This document shows, one piece after another, positions 1-10,993 of a DNA stretch of 64,000 nucleotides. Numbering within the stretch: the stretch's first letter is position 1; every line of letters begins with the position of its first letter. Below the pieces are notes generated by a model. The model made no database searches and was not told where the DNA came from. It was given only the letters and a program-made list of their open reading frames with translations. Made by a program: the position numbers and the translations under genes. This DNA comes from Lycorma delicatula (taxonomy: Eukaryota; Arthropoda; Insecta; Hemiptera; Fulgoridae), in the NCBI RefSeq assembly GCF_047948215.1, contig NC_134455.1, positions 160,314,575 through 160,378,574 of the forward strand, read 5' to 3'.

Positions 1-660
1 GTTTGACACCTCTTTACTTTACCTCATATGCCTTTTCGGTATCTATAAATGTTATGAACAAATCCTTTCTGTATTTCCAATACTTCTCCATCCTTTGCCT
101 CATTGCAAACATCAAATCTGTGGTTGATCGGTCCTGTTCGAAACCATACTGTTCCTCTACTAATTGACTTTCAACCTTCCCTCTTATTCTTTTTTCCAAA
201 ATCCTTTCAAATATTTTGGCAGTAACAGGGGGTATCAGTGTCACTCCCCTATAATTTCCGCATACCTTCTTATCCTCTTAACACCAATCATCCAGACCTT
301 TTTTCATTCCATACTGCTCTATACTCTGTACAGTTAATGCAATGTTAGAGTACCAATCACTCTTATCTTCTCTAATGCCACCTCCTTATAGCCAGCATCC
401 TCACTTTTACTACACTAATAAATGATCAATACCAATTGCTTCTCCCAGGGCAGCCTCAACCGGGGCTACCTTCGAACATCCCACCCATACCTCATTATTT
501 TCTTTCTGAACCATATATTTCTTATAAGTTTGTTCCTTTGATAGAAGTCAAGTAACACATTTCCTTACTCATTCCTTTTTCCATAATCATATGGACTAAT
601 TAACTCTTCCATTCCTATCCACCCCTTACCAGTCTGTGCATTCATATCTCCCATGATACA
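1..660 (-). mobile_element. RTE-type LINE fragment (endonuclease C-part and reverse transcriptase start), decayed
   Basis: Reading leftward, IMGDMNAQTGKGWIGMEEL with YDYGKRNE is the endonuclease GDxNAxxG block. After a degenerate stretch come NYRGVTLIPPVTAKIFERIL and KVESQLVEEQYGFEQDRST, the start of an RTE reverse transcriptase, with TFIDTEKAYEV near position 15. Stops and frameshifts interrupt it and it runs off the left edge. It is not the same subfamily as the LINE at 7436-10072. It may be the continuation of the endonuclease N-terminus at 4090-4325, split by a Jockey insertion. Confidence 0.75.
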
Positions 661-735
661 TATACATATGTTATGTTACATGTTACATACATATGTTATG
701 TTATATGTTATGTTACATATGATACATATGTAATT
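660..735. repeat. ATGTTA/ACATATG short tandem array
   Basis: About 75 bp of imperfectly repeated catatgttatgttacat units with partial palindromic character. It sits exactly where the RTE fragment stops resembling an endonuclease, so it may be LINE-tail derived or simple-sequence expansion. Confidence 0.6.
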
Positions 736-1099
736 CTTTCTTATTAGATTTTGCATAACCTCCAAAATGATTCTTGATCCTCTCTTTATTTCCCTGTTGA
801 GGGTCATAGACTTAGATAAATTCTCTAACTCTCCACCCATTCGTAAGCTTAATTTACTTATCATTTATATATTCAACTTCCTTTTTTTGGGCGGGAGGTT
901 TTCTTGGAGAAAAATAATTTTGCGTTACCATCACCCTATTATAATCATCATGCCTGATTAATATCAAATATGATATATTTATTGTAATAAAATAAAGAAA
1001 TATCACATTATATATTTAAATTAAAATAATAAAATCACCATCTATTTTACGGCAAATGGCATGACTAGTTGAAACAAACTACAGTAATTTAAATACTTG
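736..1099. other. AT-rich stretch, nothing recognised
   Basis: About 360 bp between the LINE fragments. No coding pattern or repeat ends seen. It may contain the 3' UTR of the Jockey-like element whose coding end lies at about 1180. Confidence 0.4.
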
Positions 1100-2708
1100 A
1101 ATATAAATGGATGGCCCTGAGGATTCGTAAACATAAGACAGCATAATTTCATTATCCCCTAATAAAGTTCATATGTTGGCCCCTAGATGAAACCTATGAT
1201 GGAATGCTTCACAACAGACACAATCCACAAGGATGTGGTGTACTGTTAGTTGGCAGCCGTAGCAAGCATAAAAGGATGGGATACATCTGTTTGCATCATC
1301 AGATATCCATGAGTGAGCCTAGTGTGCCTATTGGCAGATAACCTTCTCTCGACAGTTATTTCTACATGAAAACCTCCACTGTGAAACAGTGTTCTTAACT
1401 GGGTAAAGTTTGTTCATGAACGTCCCTCTTCAGGAAACAGATAAGATCATCAGAAGCAATGCAACTGGTAAAAGTAAGCTGATAAGCCCCAAGAATGGTT
1501 ATTAGCACCAGTTATTACCAGGGTGTGGGGATTTAGGAAAACAGACTTGATAGATCATCCTCACTGATATCAGAATTTTGAAATCCTAATAAAGGCAGTT
1601 ACTTTTTTGTATGGATTTGAATACTAGATCGTGGATACTAGTGCTCTTTGGTAGTTGGGTTTCAATAACTACAATTCTCAGGAGTGGTCAACCTGAGACT
1701 GTACAAGACTACACTTCATTCACATTCATAATATTGGTCAGTTCTGCCTTCATTTCCTCTTTATTTGTAATATCAAAATGTTTATTTCTTTCTATAAATG
1801 TAAACAAACTTGTTATTTTTTTACTGTCATGGTTACCAGCTGTTTGTACTTAATTATGTTAATATGCATTACTAAAAAGTAGTATTTCTTTCTATATCAA
1901 ATGACACAAATCACACTCACAATAACACTTATACATTTAAAGTTTAATAAAGAATTTACTCAAAATATGGCTACTTTAATTAATATCCATGAATTAATGC
2001 TATGGTGAAAAATAATGTAAAGAAATTCTGTTATGTGAATCTACACATATTATCCAAATTCATCCTCTGAAGTAAAACCTTACGATGGTTCTGGAGGCTA
2101 AACAGAAAGAGAGAGATATCTGAATTTGGAGGAAAATATAAGTTGCAGATACTCATTTGGAATGGTGCCAATATTTTCACTGAGACTGCAGGGATGTTTG
2201 TCATTAGTGGGACACAGGTGGCTATAACAATTTTCCTTAGATAAACAGCCACACCTGTTTGTCCTCAGTCCTTAGTCTATAGTCGTACCTTTCACAAACG
2301 TATCTGCATAAAGACACATCATCCTAGGGAGGGAGGCGAGTGTTCTGCAGACATAGTACTAAAGGACTTTCTTCCGTTATTAGGTTTTAGATATTCTCAC
2401 AGAGAGAATGGAGACGGCAAACATACCAATGAAAAATATTTATAGCCATGTATACTCTTTTTCTGTTGTTATATACAAAAATTACATGCAGATTATTTAT
2501 CAAACACTCTCTGGTTTTTCTTTTGGCTGTTGATAATTACTACGAAATGTTGTGCCTCTTCAGACACTTTATCTTTATCAGACGGTGGTGGTGAGTTGGA
2601 AGCCTTGGAGGCCAGATATACTGTGACAGGCGATGATTTTTTTGTAGATCCTTCATTGGGATCTTGGTAGCGAGCTGCATTTTTGATGCAGCAAAAATTT
2701 TATTGGGT

Positions 2709-2760
2709 GTTGTAGCAACTACTCCAGTTGCTACAACGCAAACCACTCCGGTTTGCGTTG
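2709..2760. repeat. Two overlapping perfect hairpins with the same loop
   Basis: Stem 1: 2709-2720 pairs with 2726-2737 (12 bp). Stem 2: 2734-2744 pairs with 2750-2760 (11 bp). Both loops are actcc. The stems share caac at 2734-2737, so both cannot form fully at once. The motif lies inside the Jockey-like ORF1 region. Confidence 0.9.
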
Positions 2761-3357
2761 AACCATTCTTGGCCTTTCCACCAAAAATATCTTTCATCTT
2801 ACTGCACTCAACGATGCAATAGCAGAAGTGAGGGCTTTTACCTGGTTTGACAAAGCTTGGATCAACTGGGTTAGTTTCTTGCACAATGTGCACTCATTCT
2901 CTTTTTGTACTTTGTTGGAGAGAGCTTGTACAAAACTAATGCAAAGTTGTACTGGATTCCTCATGTTGAGTGACTTTTAATACTCTTAACAAGCTTTCTG
3001 CTGAGTACAAATTTTTAATATAGCCTTTTCTTCCTTATAAAGGGGGGCAGTCCACAGATCAAGCCAAGTGCAGACCTTTACAATTAACTAAGTTTTCTAC
3101 CTCAGTGCATGTGCTATCATCATGTCCTGCACAGCCACAAAAGCAGTGTCTTAGGTTTGGTGTATATGGTTGCTTGTGGACAGATAGGTAGCCAATTCTT
3201 ATTAACTCAGGAACAGTTGGAGTCGAGAAGGTTTAGAATGATGTCACATCAACACCATTTTCCTTTCTCATGATCCTCTGCACAGATGGAACAGATTGTG
3301 GTGATAGCTCTGTAGATATTTCTGATAAATCAATATCAGCCAAGTCAAGGCAGAAGA

Positions 3358-3618
3358 TCACTCACTCAAGGGACTCCAGCAAGGGCTGGAGTCAAGTGTA
3401 TTGTGGGATTCCAATATCACTTTGTCCTTTCTTATATATCTAAGAGCTAGGAGCTTCAAACTTTGCTCATTGTTATTAATCTCAACCATAAGGGTGCCAC
3501 TCCTAAGTTTTTTGATGGATTTTGGTGAGCCACAAGCTGTTACCACACACTTATTTATTAGAAATGGAGAAACTTTATTAAAGGACCTATCTACCTTCCG
3601 CTTTATATCTAACAACAA
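3358..3618 (-). pseudogene. Jockey ORF1 (gag-like) fragment
   Basis: Open segment with DIKRKVDRSFNKVSPFLIN and GSPKSIKKLRSGTLMVEINN, then LLALRYIRKDKVILESHNTL, resembling the RNA-binding region of Jockey/CR1 ORF1 proteins. The frame is open but is only part of ORF1 and has no partner frame intact. Confidence 0.7.
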
Positions 3619-4089
3619 GGAAATGCATATTAGATATTTTTATTTTTTCTGCCACGTTTCTAAATTCCAGATTTGTTGGTTTTTTCAAGTGAACCAACAA
3701 CCACAGTAGGATTACAGATTGGAAATGACATACGATATCTACGAGTACCAGTGATAAAAAGGACCACTCCAGCAGAGCGCAGACGTACTTGAGCTAGAGC
3801 TAAAGCTAACTACAACTGGGTTCGCCCAGGTACCCAGAGAACATTGTTTGAGACTCACTACATAAAGCCATCCACCCTTCAGCATGATAGTTTCCAGCTT
3901 GGGTTATGACTGCATTTCGTATACCACAACACCACTGAGGGTAAATGTAATAACAACAGTGTAGGATGTTGTTGTGTAAGGGTATATGTTGTAATTCGTG
4001 TAGTGTTCTTGGTGTATTGTATGTGTATAGTATAAAGTGTTCTGCAGCTCTGTGTGTAATGGGTGAAAAGCTGCAGAGGCTAGGCCCAT

Positions 4090-4325
4090 GGGATGCCAAA
4101 CCCCAATTTCACTTCCAATCCGTTATACCAATCCTCTTTTAGGATAATTTCTACCCCATTTTTAATTTTTTACTTCCACTCCACAGCAACTTATAACCTC
4201 CTCTTACTTCCTTACTCCCCTTCCCATGTCATTTTGTCTCGCTCAACCCTAAAATATGCACACCTTTAGCAATCACTGTGTCTACTACTTCCTCCAACTT
4301 CCAGTCAATGTCCCCACATTCACTA
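4090..4325 (-). mobile_element. RTE-type LINE endonuclease N-terminal fragment
   Basis: Leftward translation gives NVGTLTGKLEEVVDTVIAKG, VHILGLSETK then GGYKLLWSGSKKLKMG, the start of an apurinic endonuclease of RTE elements (WNVxTL, QETKW). A stop replaces Trp after SETK. Its right border merges with one end of the 234-bp duplicated unit. Confidence 0.72.
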
Positions 4326-4774
4326 TTTCAATCATTAGCTTTTCTATGTGCCTCTCAATCTATTTGCCTATTATATACACATTATCTTAAAAATGCTGTA
4401 AAACAGCATCTCATAACTCTACATTAAATTTATTTCTTAATTTATGAAAAAAGAGGCATAAATTTTCATACATTGGCCACAACCCATGAAGACATTATCT
4501 TAAACTGTTTTGTCAATGCTGAAAGACTATCATTAGAGTCAATGTCCCCACATTCACTATTTCAATCATTAGCTTTTCTATGTGCCTCTCAATCTATTTG
4601 CCTATTATATACACATTATCTTAAAAATGCTGTAAAACAGCATCTCATAACTCTACATTAAATTTATTTCTTAATTTATGAAAAAAGAGGCATAAATTTT
4701 CATACATTGGCCACAACCCATGAAGACATTATCTTAAACTGTTTTGTCAATGCTGAAAGACTATCATTAGAGTC
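4304..4774. repeat. Tandem duplication, two copies of 234 bp
   Basis: gtcaatgtccccacattcac starts at 4304 and again at 4538, and gtcagct at 4772 begins a would-be third unit. The two copies look identical or nearly so, implying a recent segmental duplication. The left end of the unit includes the first bases of the RTE endonuclease fragment. It lies just downstream of Cand1 exon 12. Confidence 0.92.
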
Positions 4775-4808
4775 AGCTATATCTGAAACATAATTATTTT
4801 TTTATTAC

Positions 4809-4955
4809 CTGCATCTGGTATTGTAAGCAATGCAGCAACTGCTCTCATTGCTGACCTTTTTAATTCATCCTGTTTTTCATATTCCTGTTTAACTGAATTT
4901 GCTTTTACTTTTAATGTACAAGTATGACGTAATGGATCCACTAGCCTTTCCAGCC
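4809..4955 (-). CDS. Cand1: Cand1 internal exon 12 of 12 (last visible)
   Basis: 147 nt: two bases complete Arg, then [40 protein letters not shown] and ALLTIPDA, ending phase 1. Acceptor AG at 4957-4956, donor gtaat from 4808. The terminal exon (about 40 codons in relatives) is not recognisable in 1-4808 and is presumed to lie left of the window. Confidence 0.95.
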
Positions 4956-6030
4956 CTACATAAAAAAAAAAAGTTAGCTGTAGATACTAGTACAAATGTA
5001 AAAGTAATTCTAAAATTCAAATGTAGAAATTAAACTTAAATTTCTGTTTCAAGAGAGTGAAGCTAAGGCTTTTTTTTATTTTTAACTCTATAAACCGTCT
5101 TGGATATTGAATTTTTTATAATCTAAGTCGACTGAAAATGATTTAAAAATGAATCTTAGTTTTTAAATACTCTAACCCATATATATAAATATACGTGTCT
5201 GATTTAATACTCAAAAGGCACAAAATCGATACAGAAATTTTCAGTATTTGATTTTGTAGTAAAAAATTCTTAAATATCATAAAAGACTAAAAATCTAAAC
5301 TTATAAAAGACAAAGTATTATCAAATTATATGTAAAAAATGAGATGGTTACTGTATAACAAAACAGTTACTTGCAAACTGCAAACTGAATACAATACTTG
5401 CACAAAAATTAAAGTTTATTATCTTATTACATATAAAAGTTTATTTTTAAACCTACCTAATAGAGAATAAAAAAATGCAGAAATAAAACTAATTAAACAG
5501 GCATGGCTGTCTTGTCTGGCTTGGTATGATTGGAATGTATAATACTAAAAATGTTTTAATTACAGAGTGATAAATCCTGTATCAGAATAATCCTATTAGT
5601 AAACAAAGAATCTGCTACTAACCAGAAATTAAAAAAGAAAACTAAATAATACATACATAATATTACTGACATTCATCTGCTGGATAAAATTATTATGGAT
5701 TAAAAATCATATGAACAAAGTAATCTATTTTGAACTGTTTGGATGTAATCTATACTATATTATTATAGACATCAACACAGTTCAAAATACTTTTTAATAT
5801 ATTTTAAATATAAGACATGTGCCATTAAATCTACAGTAAGATAATTATGATTTATTTAAAGGAACACTTGCACTGAACTCTGATAGCTATAACTTTAGAA
5901 AGAAGTCAGTGATTTTGTTAGAATAAACACAGCTAGTTTCACAAAAGTGCTAAATTTGTTAACAAGTATCACTTAAAGTTAATTAGTAACCGAAAAGGCA
6001 TAAAAAAATTAAAATTTCTTAAAACTGATG
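4956..6030. other. Cand1 intron sequence, nothing recognised
   Basis: AT-rich with homopolymer runs. No exon, repeat ends or coding similarity seen. Confidence 0.5.
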
Positions 6031-7085
6031 ATTTTTGCTCAGTGGAGGAGTTTCTATATAAAGAAAGCAGTCAACATATCCAGCCTCAACAATCACAAAA
6101 GTTAAGTGCACCTAAAGCTTGATCTTTTACATTTCACATGTATAACAAAGGAATATTTCAATCAAATTTAAATTTGAGATTTTCCAACAAAATCCTGCAT
6201 GATAGCTTCCCACTGTCATTTGATTTTTTAGTTTAAGATTTTTTTTAATATTTCAAAATATGTATTGGCATTCACAGTAGTTCCACAATCACTAATTTTG
6301 ACAAGCAAGAACCATCTTTTCCCCCCCCCAAAAAAAACATTGGCAATAAGGCTTTTTACCAAACATTCTTGTTTGAACTTCTTTGTCTAGGGTGTGATGA
6401 ATGCTGCCACTGCACTGACTGCTGTTTTGTCTCAACATTTGAATAAGGAATTGAGTTTCATCTCTGGTAACATTGTGATCAAGGAATTCATCACCTTCAT
6501 TTTTGTAATGCTGTTAAAATTCATGTACTGTAGCAAGACTTTTTTCTTATATGTTAACATCCTTGGCACCAAGTGAGCACACAATTTTCTATAATCCAAT
6601 TTTTCAGTCAAAACTTCAAAAAAAAAAAAAAGATCGTGAAACATCAATTGTGACTTGGTGAAAAGCCAGTGTTCTTGAATTTTTTGTCAATTTTTTTCAG
6701 TCAAATCATCTGTTATCACATACAGCTGGCTGCAAACGTTCATCATGTTCATTTGTCTTTCTCAAAATAAACAGCATCACTGTTTTACTTTAGCATCACT
6801 CACAGTATTTGGCCCATAAATGCTAAAAATTTGCCGTAAAACTGGTTTTTGCCATAAAAAATCTGATTATGCCTTGTACTTCATCCTTGGTGGGATCACA
6901 AGTTGTAGCACTCATCATTATAAATGGATGAATATAAACAACAAAATGACTAAACTATTATTGCTAACAGCTGACTATTGACTGAAATAACTGAGCTATG
7001 CAAGCACCATCTACTTACATCGTGTACATAAGCGGCAAATTCAAAACAAACCTTGGTTTGCCCTTATGAACTCAAAGGCACTGTC
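6030..7085 (-). mobile_element. Decayed mariner-like element
   Basis: Minus-strand pieces follow mariner transposase order. MSATTCDPTKDEVQGIIRFF (from about 6921) is a typical N-terminus. LTEKLDYRKLCAHLVPRMLT (about 6600) matches the block before the first catalytic Asp (L.YRK.CA.WVP..LT). Downstream frames are scrambled and the catalytic DETW motif is not visible. Terminal inverted repeats were not resolved. Confidence 0.6.
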
Positions 7086-7424
7086 TTATTTAAAGATAGT
7101 GTTTAAAAACAAAGTTTTCATTGTTTTATTAAGAGAATAATCTTATAAAACTTTTACATACCACATAAAAATATATATTTATATCTTGCTAACTTAAAAC
7201 AAATTACTTGACTGTACATATTAGTATACAGAAAAAAAGTTACGCTCTATAAAACTCATAAACAATACAAATTTAACACATCATACTGATGGATGACTTT
7301 AAATTGTTAATACAATAATGTATTACTACTTACGTCATTTTTACTATAAATAAGACATTGTTAACATAAACCTACATCTGCAACGTAAGATTAATAATAT
7401 AATTTTAAACAATTAAATAAATTT
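7086..7424. other. Cand1 intron sequence left of LINE, nothing recognised
   Basis: AT-rich, no recognisable element up to the LINE target-site duplication at 7425. Confidence 0.5.
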
Positions 7425-7435
7425 AATCAATAAAT
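7425..7435. repeat. Target-site duplication, left copy, of RTE LINE
   Basis: aatcaataaat at 7425-7435 recurs at 10073-10083 directly after the element's A tail. An 11-bp duplication fits target-primed reverse transcription; because the copy abuts an A tail, the true length may be slightly shorter. Confidence 0.75.
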
Positions 7436-10072
7436 TCAAGACGCATAGCGATAGAGTCATTGTAATAAGGATAAATTCAAAACCTAAACCGACAACGATT
7501 GTTAACGTCTATATGCCTACAAGCGCCCATGATGATGATGAGGTAGAATGTGTATACGAAGAGATTGATGAAGCAATTAAACACGTAAAAGGAGATGAAA
7601 ATTTAATAATAGTTGGAGATTGGAATGCAAGCATTGGAAAAGGCAAGGAAGTAAATATAGTGGGTGAATACGGGCTGGGCAAAAGGAATGAAAGAGGGGA
7701 CCGACTTATAGAGTTTTGCACGAAGTATAATTTAGTAATTGCCAACACCCAATTTAAAAATCATAATAGAAGAATATACACTTGGAAAAAGCCAGGCGAT
7801 ACTGCAAGGTATCAGATAGATTATATCATGGTTAAGCAAAGATTTAGAAATCAACTCGTGGACTGCAAAACTTACCCTGGAGCAGACATTGATAGCGACC
7901 ATAATTTGGTGATAATGAAATGTAGATTGGGGTTTAAAAACCTGAAGAAAAGGTGTCAGATGAATCGGTGGAATTTAGAGAAGCTTGAGGAAGAGGAGGT
8001 AAAGAAGATTTTTGAGGAGGACATCGCTAGAGGTCTGAGTAAAAAAGATAAGATAGAAAATGTAGAAGAAGAATGGGAGAATGTTAAAAAGGAAATTCTT
8101 AAATCAGCAGAAGCGAACTTAGGCGGAATAAAGAGAACTGGTAGAAAACCTTGGGTTTCAGACGATATATTGCAGCTGATGGATGAACGTAGAAAATATA
8201 AGAATGCTAGTGATGAAGAAAGTAAAAGGAACTATCGGCAATTAAGAAATGCTATAAACAGGAAGTGCAAACTGGCGAAAGAAGAGTGGATTAAAGAAAA
8301 GTGTTCAGAAGTGGAAAGAGAAATGAACATTGGTAAAATAGACGGAGCATACAGGAAAGTTAAGGAAAATTTTGGGGTACATAAATTAAAATCTAATAAT
8401 GTGTTAAACAAAGATGGTACACCTATATATAATACGAAAGGTAAAGTCGATAGATGGGTGGAATATATTGAAGAGTTATACGGAGGAAATGAATTAGAAA
8501 ATGGTTTTATAGAGGAAGAAGAGGAAGTTGAGGAGGATGAAATGGGAGAAACAATACTGAGATCTGAATTTAAGAGAGCATTAAAAGATTTAAATGGCAG
8601 AAAGGCTCCTGGAATAGACGGAATACCTGTAGAATTACTGCGCAGTGCAGGGGAGGAGGCGATTGATAGATTATACAAACTGGTGTGTAATATTTATGAA
8701 AAAGGGGAATTTCCATCAGACTTCAAAAAAAGTGTTATAGTAATGATACCAAAGAAATCAGGGGCAGATAAATGTGAAGAATACAGAACAATTAGTTTAA
8801 CTAGTCATGCATCAAAAATCTTAACTAGAATTCTATACAGAAGAATTGAGAGGAGAGTGGAGGAAGTGTTAGGAGAAGACCAATTTGGTTTCAGGAAAAG
8901 TATAGGGACAAGGGAAGCAATTTTAGGCCTCAGATTAATAGTAGAAGGAAGATTAAAGAAAAACAAACCAACATACTTGGCGTTTATAGACCTAGAAAAG
9001 GCATTCGATAACGTAGACTGGAATAAAATGTTCAGCATTTTAAAAAAATTAGGGTTCAAATACAGAGATAGAAGAACAATTGCTAACATTTACAGGAACC
9101 AAACAGCAACAGTAGCAATTGAAGAACATAAGAAAGAAGCCATAATAAGAAAGGGAGTCCGACAAGGATGTTCTCTATCTCCGTTACTTTTTAATCTTTA
9201 CATGGAACTAGCAGTTAATGATGTTAAAGAACAATTTAGATTCGGAGTAACAGTACAAGGTGAAAAGATAAAGATGCTACGATTTGCTGATGATATAGTA
9301 ATTCTAGCCGAGAATAAAAAGGATTTAGAAGAAACAATGAACGGCATAGATGAAGTCCTACGCAAGAACTATCGCATGAAAATAAACAAGAACAAAACAA
9401 AAGTAATGAAATGTAGTAGAAATAACAAAAATGGACCACTGAATGTGAAAATAGGAGGAGAAAAGATTATGGAGGTAGAAGAATTTTGTTATTTGGGAAG
9501 TAGAATTACTAAAGATGGACGAAGCAGGAGCGATATAAAATGCCGAATAGCACAAGCTAAACGAGCCTTCAGTAAGAAATATAAGTTGTTTACATCAAAA
9601 ATTAATTTAAATGTCAGGAAAAGATTTTTGAAAGTATATGTTTGGAGTGTCGCTTTATATGGAAGTGAAACTTGGACAATCGGAGTATCTGAGAAGAAAA
9701 GGTTAGAAGCTTTTGAAATGTGGTGCTATAGGAGAATGTTAAAAATCAGATGGGTGGATAAAGTGACAAATGAGGAGGTATTGCGGCAAATAGATGAAGA
9801 AAGAAGCATTTGGAAAAATATAGTTAAAAGAAGAGACAGACTTATAGGCCACATACTAAGGCATCCTGGAATAGTCGCTTTAATTTTGGAAGGACAGGTA
9901 GAAGGGAAAAATTGTGTAGGCAGGCCACGTTTGGAATATGTAAAACAAATTGTTAGGGATGTAGGATGTAGAGGGTATACTGAAATGAAACGACTAGCAC
10001 TAGATAGGGAATCTTGGAGAGCTGCATCAAACCAGTCAAATGACTGAAGACAAAAAAAAAAAAAAAAAAAAA
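7436..10072 (+). mobile_element. 5'-truncated RTE-type non-LTR retrotransposon, young copy
   Basis: Bounded by an 11-bp target-site duplication and ending in about 24 A residues after gactgaagac. The coding frame is open from about 7438 through 10047. Compared with the longer relative at 55971-59192 it lacks the 5' UTR and the first ~100 endonuclease residues, so the copy integrated 5'-truncated. The pure A tail, clear duplication and intact frame indicate recent insertion. It is antisense to Cand1 within the intron between exons 11 and 12. Confidence 0.9.
7513..10047 (+). CDS. RTE LINE polyprotein: partial endonuclease plus reverse transcriptase
   Basis: 844 codons from the first Met, but the frame is open back to about 7438 (SDRVIVIRINSKPKPTTIVN then VYMPTS), so the Met is internal to the family protein. 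Endonuclease motifs: GDWNASIG near residues 35-42 and SDHN near 128-131. The N-terminal endonuclease block with the early Asn and Glu is missing. Reverse transcriptase: YRTISLTSHASKILTRIL, DLEKAFDNVDW, RQGCSLSPLLFNLYMELAV and the catalytic FADD at residues 591-594. The C-terminus has LIGHILRHPG and GRPRLEYVKQIVRDVGC, typical of RTE proteins. No stops or frameshifts. The RT may be functional, but a complete endonuclease cannot be made from this copy. Confidence 0.9.
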   Translation: MPTSAHDDDEVECVYEEIDEAIKHVKGDENLIIVGDWNASIGKGKEVNIVGEYGLGKRNERGDRLIEFCTKYNLVIANTQFKNHNRRIYTWKKPGDTARYQIDYIMVKQRFRNQLVDCKTYPGADIDSDHNLVIMKCRLGFKNLKKRCQMNRWNLEKLEEEEVKKIFEEDIARGLSKKDKIENVEEEWENVKKEILKSAEANLGGIKRTGRKPWVSDDILQLMDERRKYKNASDEESKRNYRQLRNAINRKCKLAKEEWIKEKCSEVEREMNIGKIDGAYRKVKENFGVHKLKSNNVLNKDGTPIYNTKGKVDRWVEYIEELYGGNELENGFIEEEEEVEEDEMGETILRSEFKRALKDLNGRKAPGIDGIPVELLRSAGEEAIDRLYKLVCNIYEKGEFPSDFKKSVIVMIPKKSGADKCEEYRTISLTSHASKILTRILYRRIERRVEEVLGEDQFGFRKSIGTREAILGLRLIVEGRLKKNKPTYLAFIDLEKAFDNVDWNKMFSILKKLGFKYRDRRTIANIYRNQTATVAIEEHKKEAIIRKGVRQGCSLSPLLFNLYMELAVNDVKEQFRFGVTVQGEKIKMLRFADDIVILAENKKDLEETMNGIDEVLRKNYRMKINKNKTKVMKCSRNNKNGPLNVKIGGEKIMEVEEFCYLGSRITKDGRSRSDIKCRIAQAKRAFSKKYKLFTSKINLNVRKRFLKVYVWSVALYGSETWTIGVSEKKRLEAFEMWCYRRMLKIRWVDKVTNEEVLRQIDEERSIWKNIVKRRDRLIGHILRHPGIVALILEGQVEGKNCVGRPRLEYVKQIVRDVGCRGYTEMKRLALDRESWRAASNQSND

Positions 10073-10083
10073 AATCAATAAAT
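10073..10083. repeat. Target-site duplication, right copy, of RTE LINE
   Basis: aatcaataaat after the A tail; pairs with 7425-7435. Confidence 0.75.
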
Positions 10084-10749
10084 AAAAATAATTTGAAAAT
10101 AAGGTACATCTTGTAACACAATTAGTTTTAATATAGAGATTTTAAAGCAATTACTTTGTAATTTCTTCCAGAAAACATATGCCTAAAATTTAATATGATT
10201 AATTATATCTCTGTCATATTATCAAAATACAGTAATTAATGTAATAATACATTACAGTAATAATACACTTTAATATATTAAGTTATTTGATAATGTATGG
10301 AAATTTTTGGTAAACGCTATTAAAATGAAATAATAGTATAACTTATTTCTTATGTTAAAATAGCTAATTTATGTAGATGTTCTTATCATTTAGTTATGGT
10401 TTTAATGTCTTTATGATTTAAAAACAGCTACAGCTTATAATTTGTAATGTTTGGCTATAGATACAAGATTCAAACAGTTATTCATCATATCATTTGGCAC
10501 AGTCATTACTGATGGATTAATAGAAAATTAATAATTATCTTCACTACTTTTAAGTTGCAAAATAAATATTTATTAATATGGTTAATACAAATAATTCAGC
10601 AAAGCTGGGCTTTGGACATCTACGTTTTGGTTTCGAGCACAAAGTAAATATTCATTTTTTGTAACAAAATATTTTCTAACAGAAAACTATAACTTTTGAA
10701 CAATTAATTTCATTTTACTTATTTTATTTCTTAAGATTTATATACTCAC
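10084..10749. other. Cand1 intron sequence, nothing recognised
   Basis: AT-rich, leading to the donor of exon 11 at 10749. No element recognised. Confidence 0.5.
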
Positions 10750-10993
10750 TTTGTAGAACAGCAGTAGGTGTTAATTGAGCCAATCTGGCAACCATCAAGT
10801 ACGTTAACATTTTGATATCATAATGGTCCTTTAAACCATGCTCAAGGTGATTAAGGAACTCAAATATGTCTAGGCGATCCAAACAAGAATCCAATAAAGT
10901 ATACATACACTCAAAAGCAGCCTTACGTATATCCAATCCATCATCAACTGTATGTTTAAATGGTCCCATTTCTACTTCTCTAATCAGCTCTTT
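10750..10993 (-). CDS. Cand1: Cand1 internal exon 11 of 12
   Basis: 244 nt: [60 protein letters not shown] and [20 protein letters not shown], ending Gln plus one base of the Arg codon. Acceptor AG at 10995-10994; donor gtgagt from 10749. The penultimate HEAT repeats, which in known structures contact the cullin C-terminal side, lie here. Confidence 0.97.

Larger units (their letters stand above)
1100..4085 (-). mobile_element. Decayed Jockey-type LINE (ORF1 and ORF2 remnants)
   Basis: From right to left this holds, in element order, a probable 5' region (about 4085-3720), ORF1 (gag-like) pieces and ORF2 pieces. ORF1: KVDRSFNKVSPFLINKCVV followed by GSPKSIKKLRSGTLMVEINN (3620-3360), a block typical of Jockey ORF1 that precedes the CCHC knuckles; a cysteine-rich NCKGLHLAWSVDCP segment lies near 3050-3100. 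ORF2: AVSVKILAPFQMSICNLYFP PN (2250-2130) is the endonuclease NIYxPP block. CIPSFYACYGCQLTVHHILV plus DC (about 1290-1210) is the C-terminal zinc-like HxxxxC block. Many stops; no functional protein is possible. Ends are approximate. Confidence 0.75.

Noticed and set aside
3401..3709. 102-codon plus-strand open frame
   Set aside because: Antisense of the Jockey ORF1 remnant.
1..4808. Last Cand1 exon (ELAAIFESIQKD-type end)
   Set aside because: No matching reading on the minus strand; the interval is filled by LINE remnants and the duplication.
8232..8678. 148-codon minus-strand open frame
   Set aside because: Antisense shadow of the intact RTE LINE coding frame.
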